In this document: one piece after another, positions 1 to 11,858 of the stretch
Layout: every line of letters starts with the position of its first letter
Position numbering within the stretch: position 1 is the stretch's first letter
Position numbers and translations under genes: made by a program
Notes under the pieces: model-generated
The model's database searches: none
The model's input: only the letters and a program-made list of their open reading frames with translations
What the model was told of the DNA's origin: nothing
DNA from: Mytilinidion resinicola
Taxonomy: Eukaryota; Ascomycota; Dothideomycetes; Mytilinidiales; Mytilinidiaceae
Assembly (NCBI RefSeq): GCF_010093595.1
Contig: NW_022985440.1
Span: 151,215 to 215,214, forward strand
Length of the DNA: 64,000 nt
Direction: 5' to 3'

Positions 1-1233
1 TTTTCTCCGTTTCGCTTACACTTTCTTCCATCTCCTTCGCCATTCTCTCCTTTGCCCTTGTCCTCAACTCTTTCGCCCACGTCTTCAACAGTTCCGTCTC
101 CTCCTCCACCAACCTCCTTCCCTTCCACCACCTGTTCAACAATGTCCACCACAGCCTTTGGCTGGCTCAGCATCAAACTATGCCCAGCCTTATGCATGAC
201 AACGTCAATAACCCCCCCCAGCTGCGTCGCCATCGCCATCGCCCAGGCTAGCGGCACCGTCTGATCGTTCTCGGATACCACATACAGGCACTTGAAGTCC
301 CCCTGCCACGGCACATACCGACACGGCTCCGTAAGTGCGCCAAAGGAGTGGTAAGGTGCCAGCCTCTCGTACCAGTACGTCTGGGTCTCGGCGTCGAGGT
401 CGTTGTAAAATATGTTCTTGATGATAGAGACATCGGAGGAGAGGTACATGTAGGGTTCTTCATGCAGGGCCCAGGGAGGGGGGTTATTCGAGGGGGCAGC
501 TTGCTGAGGGCAGGTGACGGGTTTGAGAAAGGCGGCGAGGTAGATGAGGGCGAGAATGTGGCCGGTTGGAATTGAGGGGGGCTCTAGGCTTGGATTCTCG
601 TTTGGGGTTCCTGAGATCGAATGGCCCTTCGTAACATCTGGACTCTGGGTTTTCTTTGGAGACTCCAAGCTCGGGTTATTCTTCGTAGCACATAGTAGCT
701 GATCTACCTCCGTATCATCTAGGCTAGGTTCGCCATACGTGGTTGTAGACTTTGCGGTTTGAATGCTGACACCTGGATTGCTCTCCTGGTTTTCCTGTGT
801 GAATTAGCAGGGTCCTTTCGGCTTGATGCAACTACCTAAATCCGATCAAATGGTACAGAATTGAATTCACAATCTTAATAAACGCTTCGTTTACAGCTAC
901 CTGAACGGGTGAGCCTTCACCGTTGGCAGTCGAGTCGGCTTTGAACTTCGAAGGAAGGCCTTGGACTGCTTCACCTGCAGGTGTTCCAGCGTAGCTATGT
1001 GCAACGATCACAACATCTTTGCCCTGCTGGAGTCGTTCGGTGACCGCCGAGCGAATAATGGCGATGTCCTGCACTCGTGTTTCTGGCACTGGATCTCCGC
1101 CTGCAGATGGCAGCTGGAGTGCGCAGACATCAGAGTACCCGGCCTCGAGGAGGAGAACTTCGACGGCGGCGTAGATGACTGGGCGGTGCCAGGCACCAGG
1201 TATCAGAATGATGGATGGTTTCGTAGTCGCCAT
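1..1233 (-). CDS. alpha/beta-hydrolase fold protein (3' end beyond window)
   Basis: Two exons, 1233-901 and 794-1, joined by a 106-nt GT-AG intron; the reading frame is still open at base 1, so the C terminus is missing. ATG at 1233 is the first in frame. The N terminus has the HG-type loop (IPGAWH, residues 11-16) and the nucleophile elbow AHSYAG with Ser80. Near the far end come SENDQTVP (acid Asp) and AGHSLMLSQP (base His), so the whole triad is present. This is the small fungal esterase/hydrolase type related to plant methyl-esterase-like proteins; the substrate is unknown. Oddity: about 80 polar, Pro/Ser-rich residues with repeated NPSLE words lie between the elbow and the next core strand (GHILALIYLAAF), where relatives usually have a short loop. 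The family is secure, the role is not. Confidence 0.8.
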
Positions 1234-2063
1234 CTCGATGTTCGAGTGTTAGTGAAGAAGTCTGGAAGGTAGTTGATGCTGGATTTGGAAGAGTGTATTG
1301 GAGGCGAAGAGGTGATTTATGTGAGAGGTTAGAGAAGCTATACAGACGAGTGAGAAGACGCACTTATAGTTACATATAATAGGTGAGACACTTGGTAGAT
1401 ACGAAACAGTCAATCATAAGCGTTAGAACTCCTCTTTGGGCTAATGGGTGGCCGTATGCGCAGGACACTGATAGGCGTGTAACATCTCAGTCTTGCCGTG
1501 AGATATCGTAAAAAGATTTCTTCGTGTCTATCAAGAATGTTATAGCGGCTGCATATGTGTGGGAGGAACTTGATGCTTTTTGTTGTGCATCGACCTTGAC
1601 GCGGATTGGCATGGCTAGTGGTCCCTGCTCAACAGCTCGACTTTATGAGACGCTTGTAAGATACAGTATCTCTCTTGCCGTGTTAGGATAGACCCGCATG
1701 TCATGAGTAAGCTGGAAGAGACCTCGAGAAACAGTATATATACTTGTGTTATAGCACTGCATGAAGCGTGCACCGTTTAGATTTCAAGCTTGAGAGGACC
1801 CGGGGAACAAATGGGAGAATCCGATTTGTGTTAACTTATATTTGTACGGCTCGAAAACCGTTTGTATCGTACATGCCACCGTATCGCATGGGGTATAAAG
1901 AAAAGGTTGGCTTATTCTTGTTAGTCCCGAGGCCTCTCTGGGATCAGGTCTTGTAGTCGTGGAGAGCATCCGCCTGCTTACCCAAGATCAAATCCCAATA
2001 ACCGGTAACCGTAACCAATCGATTGAGAGATCATAATGCTGATATCTCCTAGTTAGCCGATTT
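1234..2063. other. intergenic, no gene seen
   Basis: About 830 bases upstream of the alpha/beta-hydrolase and downstream of the next gene, which is on the same strand. Open frames here are short and lack family-like sequence. It must contain the hydrolase promoter, but I see no convincing TATA box. Confidence 0.5.
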
Positions 2064-3525
2064 CTATTCGATCAGCTCATCTTCGGTGCTTCCCATCAGC
2101 CCCATCCCGTCCGCCGCCCTCGTGATTCCAGCCCTCGCGAAGGCCGCCCTTGATTTCTCTGCGGCTTCCTCGTCAGTGAGCCGCAACACTCCCATATTCT
2201 CCAACATTTGGCGTGATTCTTCTTCTGAGACACCTTCGATCCGTCCCTCCTCTACTTGGACCATATCTGGCTTATGCATTGCTAGATGCAAGCCCATCAG
2301 AAAGGCGTAGATGTTCGCGTGGAATCCTTTGATACCAAACTTGGAGCGTGCGCTCTCCATCGTCTGCTCAGAAATGATGGACGGGGAGTCGTCTGGAGTG
2401 AGCTAGAACCACACTCGTCAGCAACCCAGCTCAAAACCATAGTATCCGGTAGAATATGCGGAGACTCACAGCCAAAAGGTAACTCTCTCTCACCTCTGTC
2501 CAGTCAGCAAGTTCCTGTTGTAGATTTTCGGGTTCACAGAACAGGGTCTGCATAGCATCCACTGCCTCTCGGACCGCTTCGTCCTCCAACCCGTCGCGCG
2601 TAGCGTCCAGAGGCGGACATCCGACAGAGAAGATATCGCGGAACAGATCTTCGCCACTCACACCGTAGATCAAGTATGCTTCTAGGGCAGCTTGCAGCAT
2701 CCATTCGCCTGCTAGCTCTAGCCATTCGTTATTCGCAGTCCAGTAAACCCCAGCCCAAGCGGCCGTCATACAGAAGAAGTCGGTCATGAGATCGTATAGG
2801 GAGGGGCACATCGATGTTCCATAGTACTCCTTTGCCCACAATTCGGGATCAGACACTCCAAGTTCGGCAGCCAGACGGAGGCGGTTGTCATAAAGCTGGT
2901 GATTGGAAAGAGGAAAGTCGGTGTGCGGATCGAACGAGATGGGTAGGAGGAGTTCTGATGTGAATGAATCGCGGCTGGACATGAAAGCGGCCAGGCCCTT
3001 GTTCTTTTTGCGCGTCTTCTCCAAAGAAGCAGCAGTCGTGAGATTCGCCTCAGGGTCTAGTCTTCGAGTGAAGAGAAGCACGAACTCCAGTAGCTTTAGC
3101 CGGCTAGCCATCTCAGTCGGGACAGCATCAGCGCCGTGGGTCTTCGCGACCCACATGATCCAATCTGCAGCCCATTAGTCGACCGATATCCCTCCAAAAG
3201 TAAGACTACACATAGGCGAAGAAGTGATTTTAGACATACGATTAGTCATTTCGATCTTATCCTCAGGCATATCCCAGGCTTCGATACGCGTACCTCCGAT
3301 TCTGGCCTGCTCAGCTATGAGAACGGACTCAATCGTTTTGAACGCGAGAAAATCCAGGATCATCAGGTCAATGTCTAGTTGGTCGGATGGATCCAATGAG
3401 CGGTCATGGTTGAAGAAGCCATTGAACGGACCAAGATCTTGATGTAGTCGCCGCTCAATGATGGCGTCGAGCTCTGCTTCCACATCCTGGCCATCCGTAG
3501 AGAATGAATTCCCCTTCACTTTCAT
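2064..3525 (-). CDS. conserved fungal hypothetical protein, 439 aa
   Basis: Three exons: 3525-3240, 3164-2470, 2402-2064. The two introns (75 and 67 nt) have GT-AG ends and the spliced length is 440 codons with no internal stop. The start is the first in-frame ATG; reading frames upstream open only with GTG or TTG. The protein is acidic at its C terminus (a stretch rich in EE and DE, ending in EDELIE), with no signal peptide and no obvious transmembrane segment. A central region (YYGTSMCPSLYDLMTD, then Trp-rich residues) looks like a folded helical domain. I do not recognise the family. It is divergently transcribed from the J-domain gene across a 645-bp shared spacer. Confidence 0.75.
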
Positions 3526-4170
3526 TATGGCTGTCGTTGTCGTCGTAGCAATCGGGCAGTCGGTCGTCGACAATCCAAGGCTCTTGATCACCCAAGAAAC
3601 CCTTGAAGTCCTCGCGCTCCTCCGGATTGACGATCAAGTTTGTTGTTGAAGAAGGTGAGTGAAAGTGAGAAGGAGCGGAAAGAGCGGGCAGGGCTGATAA
3701 AGGTTATCTACGTAGAATAGTAAAGAAAGTGAGATAGAAGCCACTGCTCAATAGGAACGCGCTAAGCAAACAATAGCAAGTCGCTGCCTAAGGCTAATTT
3801 CACCAAAAGAGAGTGAAGGGAACGGAGGCCCCTGAAAGACGTCTGAAAGGTAAAAAGAACGTGAAGAAGTGGAGTCTGCTAGCATAGCAGCAGCCACGGC
3901 GATGTGCTATATAAGGCGCACGGTAATTAGCATTGTGCGCAAACGGCACAGGGGTGCAGGTGGCGGGTGCGCGCTGAGATGAGGTGCATAAGGTTCCCAG
4001 CAGCAAAGGTGAAGCGTGAAGCCGTGCCATCGATATCTCTTGGCGATCTTATCTACCCGTGGACTAATTCCCGCAGCCGATGGTCCGATGATGACATTCA
4101 CTCTACTTGAAGCTTCCTCGTAGCTATATCCTCCTTCTACCCCTCCAATCCGTCATGAGCCGCCTACGCC
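3526..4170. promoter_or_regulatory. divergent promoter region between the hypothetical and J-domain genes
   Basis: The 645 bases separate two outward-facing start codons (3525 on minus, 4171 on plus), so both promoters must lie here. A small competing ATG at 4155 starts a short out-of-frame peptide just upstream of the J-domain start and could dampen its translation. No canonical TATA box stands out. Confidence 0.5.
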
Positions 4171-5043
4171 ATGCTCTCCAAGAAGCCCGCCATCCTTCTA
4201 TCCTCCTACAGCAACCTCTCGGCCCTCTATAAACCCTCTTCCTCCCAATCTACGTCACCATGCCCCTCTACTCCCCTCTGTCGAACCTACGTGACAGCCT
4301 CCCAACAATCCTCCGAATCAAAGCTTCCCTCCCATGACGAGGCTCACGACCTCCATTGGCCCGCTCCGGCACATCCACATACCCTCCCGTCTCCCTATCA
4401 AATTCTCTCTTGCGCCCCAGGCACACCATATACCAAAGCACGCTTCTACGCCCTAGTCAAGCTCTACCACCCCGACCGCTTCCATGACGCCTCACCCGCC
4501 GCTGCCCTCCCCCAGCACACGCGGCTGGAGCGGTACCGTCTCCTCGTCGCCGCTCACGCTTTGCTCTCCGACCCCGCCCGCCGCTCCGCCTACGATTCAC
4601 ACGGAGCTGGCTGGGCTGCCCCTCCGCGATCATACACAACACCGCGGAAATGGCCACCAGGCCAAGACCCAATGAGGAATGCGACGTGGGAAGACTGGGA
4701 GCGGTGGCACTCTCGCCAAAACGGACAGGAGCCGCAATCACCCGTCTTCGCCTCCAACTTCGCCTTTTTGAGTTTCATTGTTGTGCTCGCATGTCTAGGG
4801 GGTGTTGGACAGGCGACAAGAGCGAGTAATTTTAGCACGAGTGTGCTGGAGCAGACCGATCGGAAGCATCGGGAGGCAAGCCGGGAGCTGATGACGCAGC
4901 GACGGGCAGCGGTGGGGATGGACAAGGGTGCACAGATTCAGAGTCTCTTGCGAAGGGCGGAGCTGGATGGATATACGGGGCTGACGGGCCACTCGGTAAA
5001 TAATCCCGAGAGGTGTAGCACAGAGACTGTGAGGGAGAGGTGA
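4171..5043 (+). CDS. J-domain (DnaJ-like) membrane protein, 290 aa
   Basis: Single exon. Residues 1-60 are Ser/Pro-rich and basic with no acidic residues near the start, which fits an organelle-targeting presequence, probably mitochondrial. A J domain spans about residues 74-145: YQILSCAP, then helix II with the diagnostic HPD (100-102) in LYHPDRF, then a helix ending SDPARRSAYD. A hydrophobic segment near residues 190-212 (FAFLSFIVVLACLGGVG) is a likely membrane anchor, followed by a charged tail with DRKHREASRELM. There is no G/F region or zinc finger, so it is a type III J protein: a co-chaperone that stimulates an Hsp70 ATPase at a membrane. Class confident, localisation inferred. Confidence 0.88.
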   Translation: MLSKKPAILLSSYSNLSALYKPSSSQSTSPCPSTPLCRTYVTASQQSSESKLPSHDEAHDLHWPAPAHPHTLPSPYQILSCAPGTPYTKARFYALVKLYHPDRFHDASPAAALPQHTRLERYRLLVAAHALLSDPARRSAYDSHGAGWAAPPRSYTTPRKWPPGQDPMRNATWEDWERWHSRQNGQEPQSPVFASNFAFLSFIVVLACLGGVGQATRASNFSTSVLEQTDRKHREASRELMTQRRAAVGMDKGAQIQSLLRRAELDGYTGLTGHSVNNPERCSTETVRER

Positions 5044-8000
5044 GGTGGGAATATCAGTCTCTTGTCAGAGAGCTGAGTCGTCGAATGGAGGCATGGTGAT
5101 GATACTTACGGCCATTGGGTGTACATACGGATGGATTCTTGCTTTTTGGATCGAGGAGATTGGCTGGGTGGTCATTATTTTGGTGATTATCACCGGCGTT
5201 AGGCTTGCATAGGCGACACGCATCCTGGCTACGTCCTGGATCTGTACGGAGACACAAATCAATAAACTGTGCAAGATAGACTAACGAAGAGTTATAAATT
5301 GGTACGAGCGACGAGGGATTTCCCGCGGCATGCGGACTGACAACTCTTAAATATGATCGTCTTGAACTACAGAAGACCTCCGGTTCACACGATTAGGCGC
5401 GGAGTCAGCTTTGTAGAACGTAATCAAGTTCCAGAACGATTTTAATTAAACTGCGGACAGCTTGTCGTGAGAAACTCACTGCCCATGCCCCTGAGCATTT
5501 CTCTCGCACATGATGCCTAGCCATTGGAAGGGACATCTCCACCAATGAAAATCATTGTAGGAGCCTCGATCAGGGCTGTGGTGGTGGTGAAGGTGAATGT
5601 ACAGCAAAGTGCAAAAAGAAAGCAAACGAAAACGCAAAAGCTAGGTGTCGAACACCTAAGTTGTGTTTCCAAAGATTATGTAGTACGGTTTTGTGCGCAC
5701 CTCGCGGCCACTTCTGGTAAAAGGCAAGAAATGGGTTTGTACAAGGCGTCGCACCGTACAATTGAGCCATTTCAAAATAAAACATCTATGTACTTGAACA
5801 CTTTCCGGAGCCAGTCCCGCTTTTTGCAGTCCATGCTGGACGCACGTGACTGCTCCCTTCCGATCCCCGCCACCCGCACTGGCACTGTGCGCTGTGCGCT
5901 GGCCGTTATGGCCAAGCTGGTCTGTCGTCGCTGCTCTTGCGGTTTGGCATCCTTGTATTAGTTTTCTCGAAACGTTTCATCGTGCGTACCAGCAACTGTA
6001 GTGTTCCGTCGCCTCACCTTTAATTTCGGAGAAGACGAAAGGTTGTGGGAACAACGGCGCCAAACTTTGGGTCAAATGCGGAGTTTCGGGCCTGGTACGT
6101 GCGCGGCTGGGAACGGGACGAAAGGCCTCCCCTTTCCTTTCTCCCGTCTATTTCGCAGCGTTCATGGCAACCTGGGAAGACACCCAACACTCATTTTCGT
6201 TGAGCGGATTCATGTTTTCTTCTATATCAAGCCTCTCCGAGCTGAGATTCGGTGACACGATGCTCAGCAGTTCTCGTATCGGGATACATAGCCGTTGGCA
6301 GACGCTTGAGTCTTCAGGTAACCACAGTAACCACAAATTCATCCATTTGCTGTATCTACAGAACGTCAACTACTGCATGCAGCCAAGTACAGCCTCGCAC
6401 TCAACGTCCAAACCCTAGCTGTAAGACCATGTGTAAGGTGTTCCTGGAGCGCAACGTTGACAGAGTGGCTGGGGGACCCGACCGCACGACTGACTCTAGA
6501 TTGAGGGTATACAGAGATCGATAGTTGAAGTCTCTCGGATCTTGACTTGAGCGAACCAGGCAAAAGGAATGAGCTGTGTTGCGGAATATAGTCAGCGCAC
6601 TGAGACCAACTTGCTCTAGCTCAGATCTATTGATCCCCCATACCACCTGATCGAGCAACATTCAAACGCCACAGCTGAGTTTTCGAAGGTAATCGAACCC
6701 AGCTATTGTGGTACCGCGATTTGTTACCTGTTGCGTTTTCTTTCTAGGTCAATATCTGCTTAGGTGTCTACTATTTCCTTCACCGTGCCATTTCTATGAA
6801 AGTAACTTCAAGTCAAGCTAGGACTACCGAGTCCTCGGTATGAGCAACAATGCCGCACACAGCCCTAGTCAGCACGAGTCTCTCGCTCGTTTGTCAAGAG
6901 AGCGGGACGTCCAGCATATTTTACCAGTTTAAAGCTACTCTACTTCTAAGGCGACGACATGACTAAATGTATCTAGACCTTCGCTAACTGGTGGTGGTTA
7001 TTCCTCTTCTCATCAAGGTATATGCTGTGTCAAGCAACCCACGGAAACAGATACGATCTAGCCGCAATTGTCTCGGAGTTTGTGGATTGTCTTAGTTGTA
7101 TATATGTACATTGACAATGTCGACTATTTGTAAGGTTCTCCCTCCTATCATACTTAGAAGCACTATGGCATTGCATACTGAATGTTATAGACCATACCTA
7201 CATTAGGTAACGACCTCGTGGGGGGGGGGGGGGTTGCTATTAAAATATGTGCAGATTGATTCCTGCTCGCTGTTGCAATGCCTAGTCATAGGGCTGTGTA
7301 CACTGTTTCGCCGCTGTCGTGGGCTTCAACGCACCTCCGAACACCCAAAAAAGGTGGGAGATCATCGTTTTGATCACTCCGAAAACTCACTGGGCCACCG
7401 CAGATGACAACGCCGACAAAACGGGTTTGGAGGTCCGAGCTCGAATGGGATGGGTCCTAGGCTGGCTTCAAATGCTATTATATCGTGTTTTCAACGGTAA
7501 TTGCTTGCTTCTCGAGAGAGCTTTCTTTAACTCTCATTTCACTGTCATAGGCGCCTCAGCACACATAAAAAATATGACAAAAATGCAATTCCATTGAAAG
7601 CCACTGGTAAACTCGCCGGGTCACCTCAGACAGTGAGGTTCCCGAACCTGTTCCTGGAAGTCGGGTTTTGGGCCTTGCGAATACTAGAAACAATATATCC
7701 CAGACCATCTCAATTGTGCCCGTCGCTCTGGGAATAGTAACTGGGGATTATGCGGACAGCGTCAAGACGAAACATATGAGAGGACGACACCGCACCTTGC
7801 CCGATTCGGACTAGCGCTAAGTCGCTGCTTCTATTTTGTTGTCGCCCGCACGACCTCACCCTCCCCACCACCTCTTACCTTTCGTTTCTCGCTGCCCGAG
7901 ATCACTCCTTCTCTCGCTCAGCCTTCGGCGTTGCAGTCAGCCAAGTTCTTCATCTGCCCGCTTCTCGACGAAGCCGCCATTCATTTCAGCCAGGTAGGCC

Positions 8001-8458
8001 GACTCCCCTCCCTTGACTGGTGCGACGCCGTCACCTCCGCGCTCTACATTCCTTCACTTGAGCCTCCTTCAACGCCTTCAATCCTTGCATCCCGTCGTTG
8101 TTTGTCATTCTGCATCTTATGTACCCCGCATTCCACGACTAACCGTCGCCTCGAGCAACCAGTCTACCTCGGCGTGGTCGGACCCTTCACGTTCCCTACG
8201 GTAGATCCGTTGAGATCTTAGACCTCGTAGGTGTCTATCGCATCCTTTGATCCCCTTCCCTTCCTTCATCTACACCGTACCTCTCAAATTCGCCACCGTA
8301 GCTGGCGCACTCGCCCCGCTCAGCGATCAATCGAGTCGCAACGCCGACCTTATTTGCTCCATTTACTGACGCCGCGGGCCGGCCTCGCTAGTCAATTCGT
8401 TGACATCGTCAATTGTACATACCTCTAACGCCAGCGTTACCGTATACGCTCTTTCAAT
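5044..8458. other. long gene-poor stretch
   Basis: About 3.4 kb with no frame I can defend. Several frames exceed 70 codons (for example 5524-5961 plus, 7319-7597 plus) but have low-complexity or shadow-like composition and no family motifs. It holds a 14-G run at 7220-7233 and two possible single copies of the 108-bp repeat core near 7388 and 7617. The last 600 bases are pyrimidine-rich and probably belong to the promoter and long 5' leader of the GH17 gene. Confidence 0.45.
7220..7233. repeat. poly-G tract (14 G)
   Basis: Uninterrupted run of 14 G in intergenic DNA. It is long enough for G-quadruplex-like behaviour and for length error in sequencing. It lies in no gene. Confidence 0.9.
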
Positions 8459-10022
8459 ATGAAGGCCGGCCACTTCACCATTGGTGCAATCGCCCTGTTC
8501 GGGTTCGCCGCTGCGCAGCCCCATGGTAAGCAGATATTCCGAGCGACAGAGCCTTGCCATTCTGACCTCCTTTCCAGGCTATCGTCATCGCCGCCATGCG
8601 AAGCGCGATTATGTTACCGAGACCACTGTCGTCACCGTCACTGGCGCCGAGGTAGTTGTTTTGGTTGACGAGCACGGCGTCCCTTATTCGACCTACACGG
8701 AGCCTGTCGGTCAGGTCACTGCGACTCCGGTCAGGGAGGCCTCTACGACAACATCTACGACAACATCCACAGTCACAATGACAATCGTGGTAGATGAGAA
8801 CGGCATCCCGTATGCGACCCACGCGGAGCCTATCAACCAGGTTGCGGCGACTCCTAAGGACGGACCTTCTTTCGTCCTGTTCACTTCCACGGTTACATAC
8901 TCGACCACCACCGTCAACGTCGTGAAGGCCGGTGTCTCTACTGAGGCCGCATCCTCAACTTTCGACTTTCCGTCCTCGACTGCCACGGAGTCGTCCACCG
9001 AGGCTCCGACTTATATTACTCCAATGGCGACTCCAGAGCCTACGTCCAGTGCAGTTGAAACTTCTGCCCCGCCAAGCGAGACCCCAACCCCTTCATCTGC
9101 CCCTTCTTCGTTGTCTATTGAAGAACCCTCTTCTTCCGCTCCGGCGACCTCTGCCGCTCCAGCTACTTCCGCCGCTCCAGCTACCTCAGCCGCCCCTGCG
9201 CCTTCAGCTACACAAGCCCCATCTGGCGCCTCTGGGGTTATTACCTCTGGCGTTGCGTGGGATCCGTTCACTGGATCAAGCTCGTCCACCACGTGCAAGA
9301 ACGAATCTCAAATCGCTGATGAGTTTAACGCGATGAAAAGCTACGGAGTAGTTCGTCTGTATGGAACCGGCTGCAATCAGGTTGCGCTGGGGCTTCAGCA
9401 TGCGAGAGATAACGGACAAAAGCTTATGCTTGGAATCTATGTGCCGACTGAGAATGTGTCGGACGATGTCAACATGTTCTCCGATGCCATCAATCAGTTC
9501 GCCAACGGAAAATGGGATGACATCCTTCTCATTAGTGTCGGAAATGAGCAAGTCAACTCGCACCAGATGACAGCCTCCGCCGTGGTCGACGCTATCAATG
9601 ACGCCCGCCAGAAGCTCCAGGCTGTTGGCTATACTGGACCTATTGGGACTGTTGACACTGTTCCAGCCACAGTTGACAACCCCTCGCTCTGCCAAAATTC
9701 CGACTACGCCATGGTCAATAGCCATGCTTTCTTCGATTCCAACACAGCGGCTAAGGATGCGGGCACTTATGTCAAAGGCACCGTCCAACAGGTCGAGAAC
9801 GCGTGCCCTGGCAAGAAGGTCATCGTCACTGAGTCCGGTTGGCCATCATCTGGAGACGCCAATGGAAAAGCTGTACCCAGCCCACAGAACCAAAAGGATG
9901 CGCTTCAGTCTCTCCGCGACGCTTTCAGCGATAGCATCATATTGTTCTCTGCCTTCAGCAGTGCCTGGAAGTCCGACTTTGCCGGTTCCTACAACGCAGA
10001 GAAGTACTGGGGTTTCATGTAG
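8459..10022 (+). CDS. GH17 cell-wall glucan 1,3-beta-glucosidase-like, 503 aa
   Basis: Two exons, 8459-8525 and 8578-10022, with a 52-nt GT-AG intron inside the signal/propeptide region. Signal peptide residues 1-19 (ending FAAAQ), then a basic stretch with KR that could be a Kex2 site. A Thr/Val/Ser-rich region (about 30-260) includes repeated PATSA units typical of O-mannosylated wall linkers. The GH17 barrel runs from about residue 268 (GVAWDPFTGS) to the end. The acid/base Glu346 lies in SVGNEQVN and the nucleophile Glu441 in VTESGWPSSG. The form fits Scw4/Scw10/Mp65-type secreted enzymes that cut or transfer beta-1,3-glucan. A chitinase follows 1.8 kb downstream on the same strand. No GPI signal is seen; the protein stops right after the barrel (KYWGFM). 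Confidence 0.92.
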
Positions 10023-11424
10023 AAGGGTGGCCCTTCTCGACAAGCGAACCGCTGGACGGCTGTTGCACATTCGCGCTCTTACGGCCGGATATCCTCTCTT
10101 TGGTATGTCAATATGCACTCCCTCCTTTACCACATTCCCTTCCCTCCATACAATGTTTGTTTCATAATTACGGCGGCCTCATACGCTGTACAAAGCCGAG
10201 ACGGAAAATATGGTTGGGCTAAGCGGGATTTTCAAGTGGAATGAAAACGGCATTATGTGTTATGAGGGAGCTGATTTCGGCGGTCTTGTTCCTATTTTGT
10301 CTTCATTGGCTATTTCTGCCTTTGATCGATAAGAGGACACGGGTCGCTTTGACTTGTTGTACAATATATTTAGGATGTCAAATCAGACATCTGTCACCTG
10401 CAAACTTTTTCCCGTGACTCGCACTGTTCAGATGATGTTCTCAGCCGGTCATGGGATTTCGCCATTGCGACGCGAGTGATGAAGCGGGTTTCATACGGAG
10501 GCAGTGGGCCGGGCGCTTTCCGCCCGCCTGAGCTCACACAAAACACCCTGGGACCTTGAACAGAAAGTGACAGTCCGTGAATCTATGCTTCTAAGATAGA
10601 ACTTTCGAAACTTCAGACAAATACATACTCGGACTTACGTACACTTGTCTGGCACCGCTTGAGGGCCCCTGGTACATCATTATGAAGTGAAAAACGAGAG
10701 TTTTGACACGCTTGATAGCTCTTTAGGCCATCTCAGACGGAGTCAGAATAGACCGACATTCTATGTTCAACGAAGCATGACACCAGATAGGCCGTTCACC
10801 GTAGTTACCAGCAACCGGGCAACAGCGGGTTCGACTCAGATCAAGAACCCTTGACAAGCGGACGGGCCGGTTTGTGTTTTTGGCCCTGCATGCCCTTCTG
10901 AGAGCGGCGTGGCTTTGACACCCCGCTGCCCTTCCCGGAGCAGGCGCAGGTGCGCTGCCCGTTACACACTGTCCAACTTCAGGGTTGCGGAGCGCGGGGC
11001 CTCGACGCCGACCCCAGGTGATGGCGGTTCTGTACGCAAATGGTAGTAGTGAGGGTACACGGCGAGCCTTGCATCGGACCGCTTCTGCCTTGCGGTTCAT
11101 CTAGGAAGTGCGTAGGGTGATCTAGTTACGGGCGGAGGTGAGGTACGTGTGTGCTATGTATGGGCGGTGGAGACGGTCACCAGCCTAGGCCCGTGGAATG
11201 CAGCTGTTGTTGCTGGGAAGTGGGTCTGCTGGAATTCTTCAAGAGGGAGAGAAATGCCCCGTTTTGCGAAGGGTGGAAGCAGCATTGCTTTTTGTGCTAT
11301 TTCTGCGTTTGTACTGTACAGCTGGATTTGTTCATGATGAAGCAGGTATGGTTGATGCCTTTCTCTTTTATGTTGGGATGGCAGTTTGACAGGATGCCGA
11401 TTGGCTGACGGCGGAATATGTCTA
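10023..11424. other. intergenic, no defensible gene
   Basis: Contains the GH17 3' region and 1.4 kb of unassigned DNA. Near 10648 (TCTGGCACCGCTTGAGGGCC) there is a reverse-orientation match to the 108-bp repeat core, and a weaker forward one near 10727. A 125-codon minus frame at 10723-11100 has no family features. Confidence 0.4.
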
Positions 11425-11766
11425 ATGCAGGCTCTACGGTGCTTTTGTTTGCTGGCTCTCGCGGCCCTCTGCACGGCTGCTGCGCTCCCTGCAGGCGGTC
11501 TTCAAGGCGACGAGCTGCAGCAAGAAACAGCTGGATTCTTGAAGGATCTTGGTGACCTGGTGGTAAGGTTCAGTCAACGATTCGTAGGTGCTCTGCTCAA
11601 TTGCGTACCTCGAAAGCCCATCGTTCCCAGCTCTCATTCTCCCCGCTTTGCCACCTGGTTTGATGGCTCCCCGGATGCTGTACCTTGCTGCTCTCTCTTC
11701 TCTCAGCTGTGGGCCTGTTACATCGCTCTGTCGATGCCACGACTCCAGTGTGGCGCTGGACGCTGA
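11425..11766 (+). CDS. possible small secreted protein, 113 aa (weak)
   Basis: The ATG at 11425 opens a frame whose first 21 residues look like a signal peptide (MQALRCFCLLALAALCTAAA), followed by a short helix-like polar stretch and four to five cysteines in the second half. A GTAGGT at 11586 could instead be a 5' splice site. The composition of the second half is unremarkable and the frame ends 92 bases before the chitinase start, so it may simply be chitinase leader. Reported because of the signal-like start only. Confidence 0.2.
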   Translation: MQALRCFCLLALAALCTAAALPAGGLQGDELQQETAGFLKDLGDLVVRFSQRFVGALLNCVPRKPIVPSSHSPRFATWFDGSPDAVPCCSLFSQLWACYIALSMPRLQCGAGR

Positions 11767-11858
11767 TCGTGTCTTGCCATTTGCTTGTTTTCCACGCGTC
11801 GTCACATTCCGAGCTGAGGCCGGGGTGCTGCGCCACACCACACTCACGACTGCTGGCC

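Noticed and set aside
5524..5961. 145-codon plus-strand frame
   Set aside because: No recognisable motif, irregular composition and no promoter or splice context.
8475..8822. Antisense Cys-rich frame over the GH17 N terminus
   Set aside because: Cys/Arg richness is the complement of the Thr/Val/Ser-rich linker; the sense strand is clearly coding.
10820..10860. tRNA-like GGGTTCGACTC near 10828
   Set aside because: No matching acceptor, D or anticodon stems could be drawn around it. No tRNA is supported anywhere in the window.
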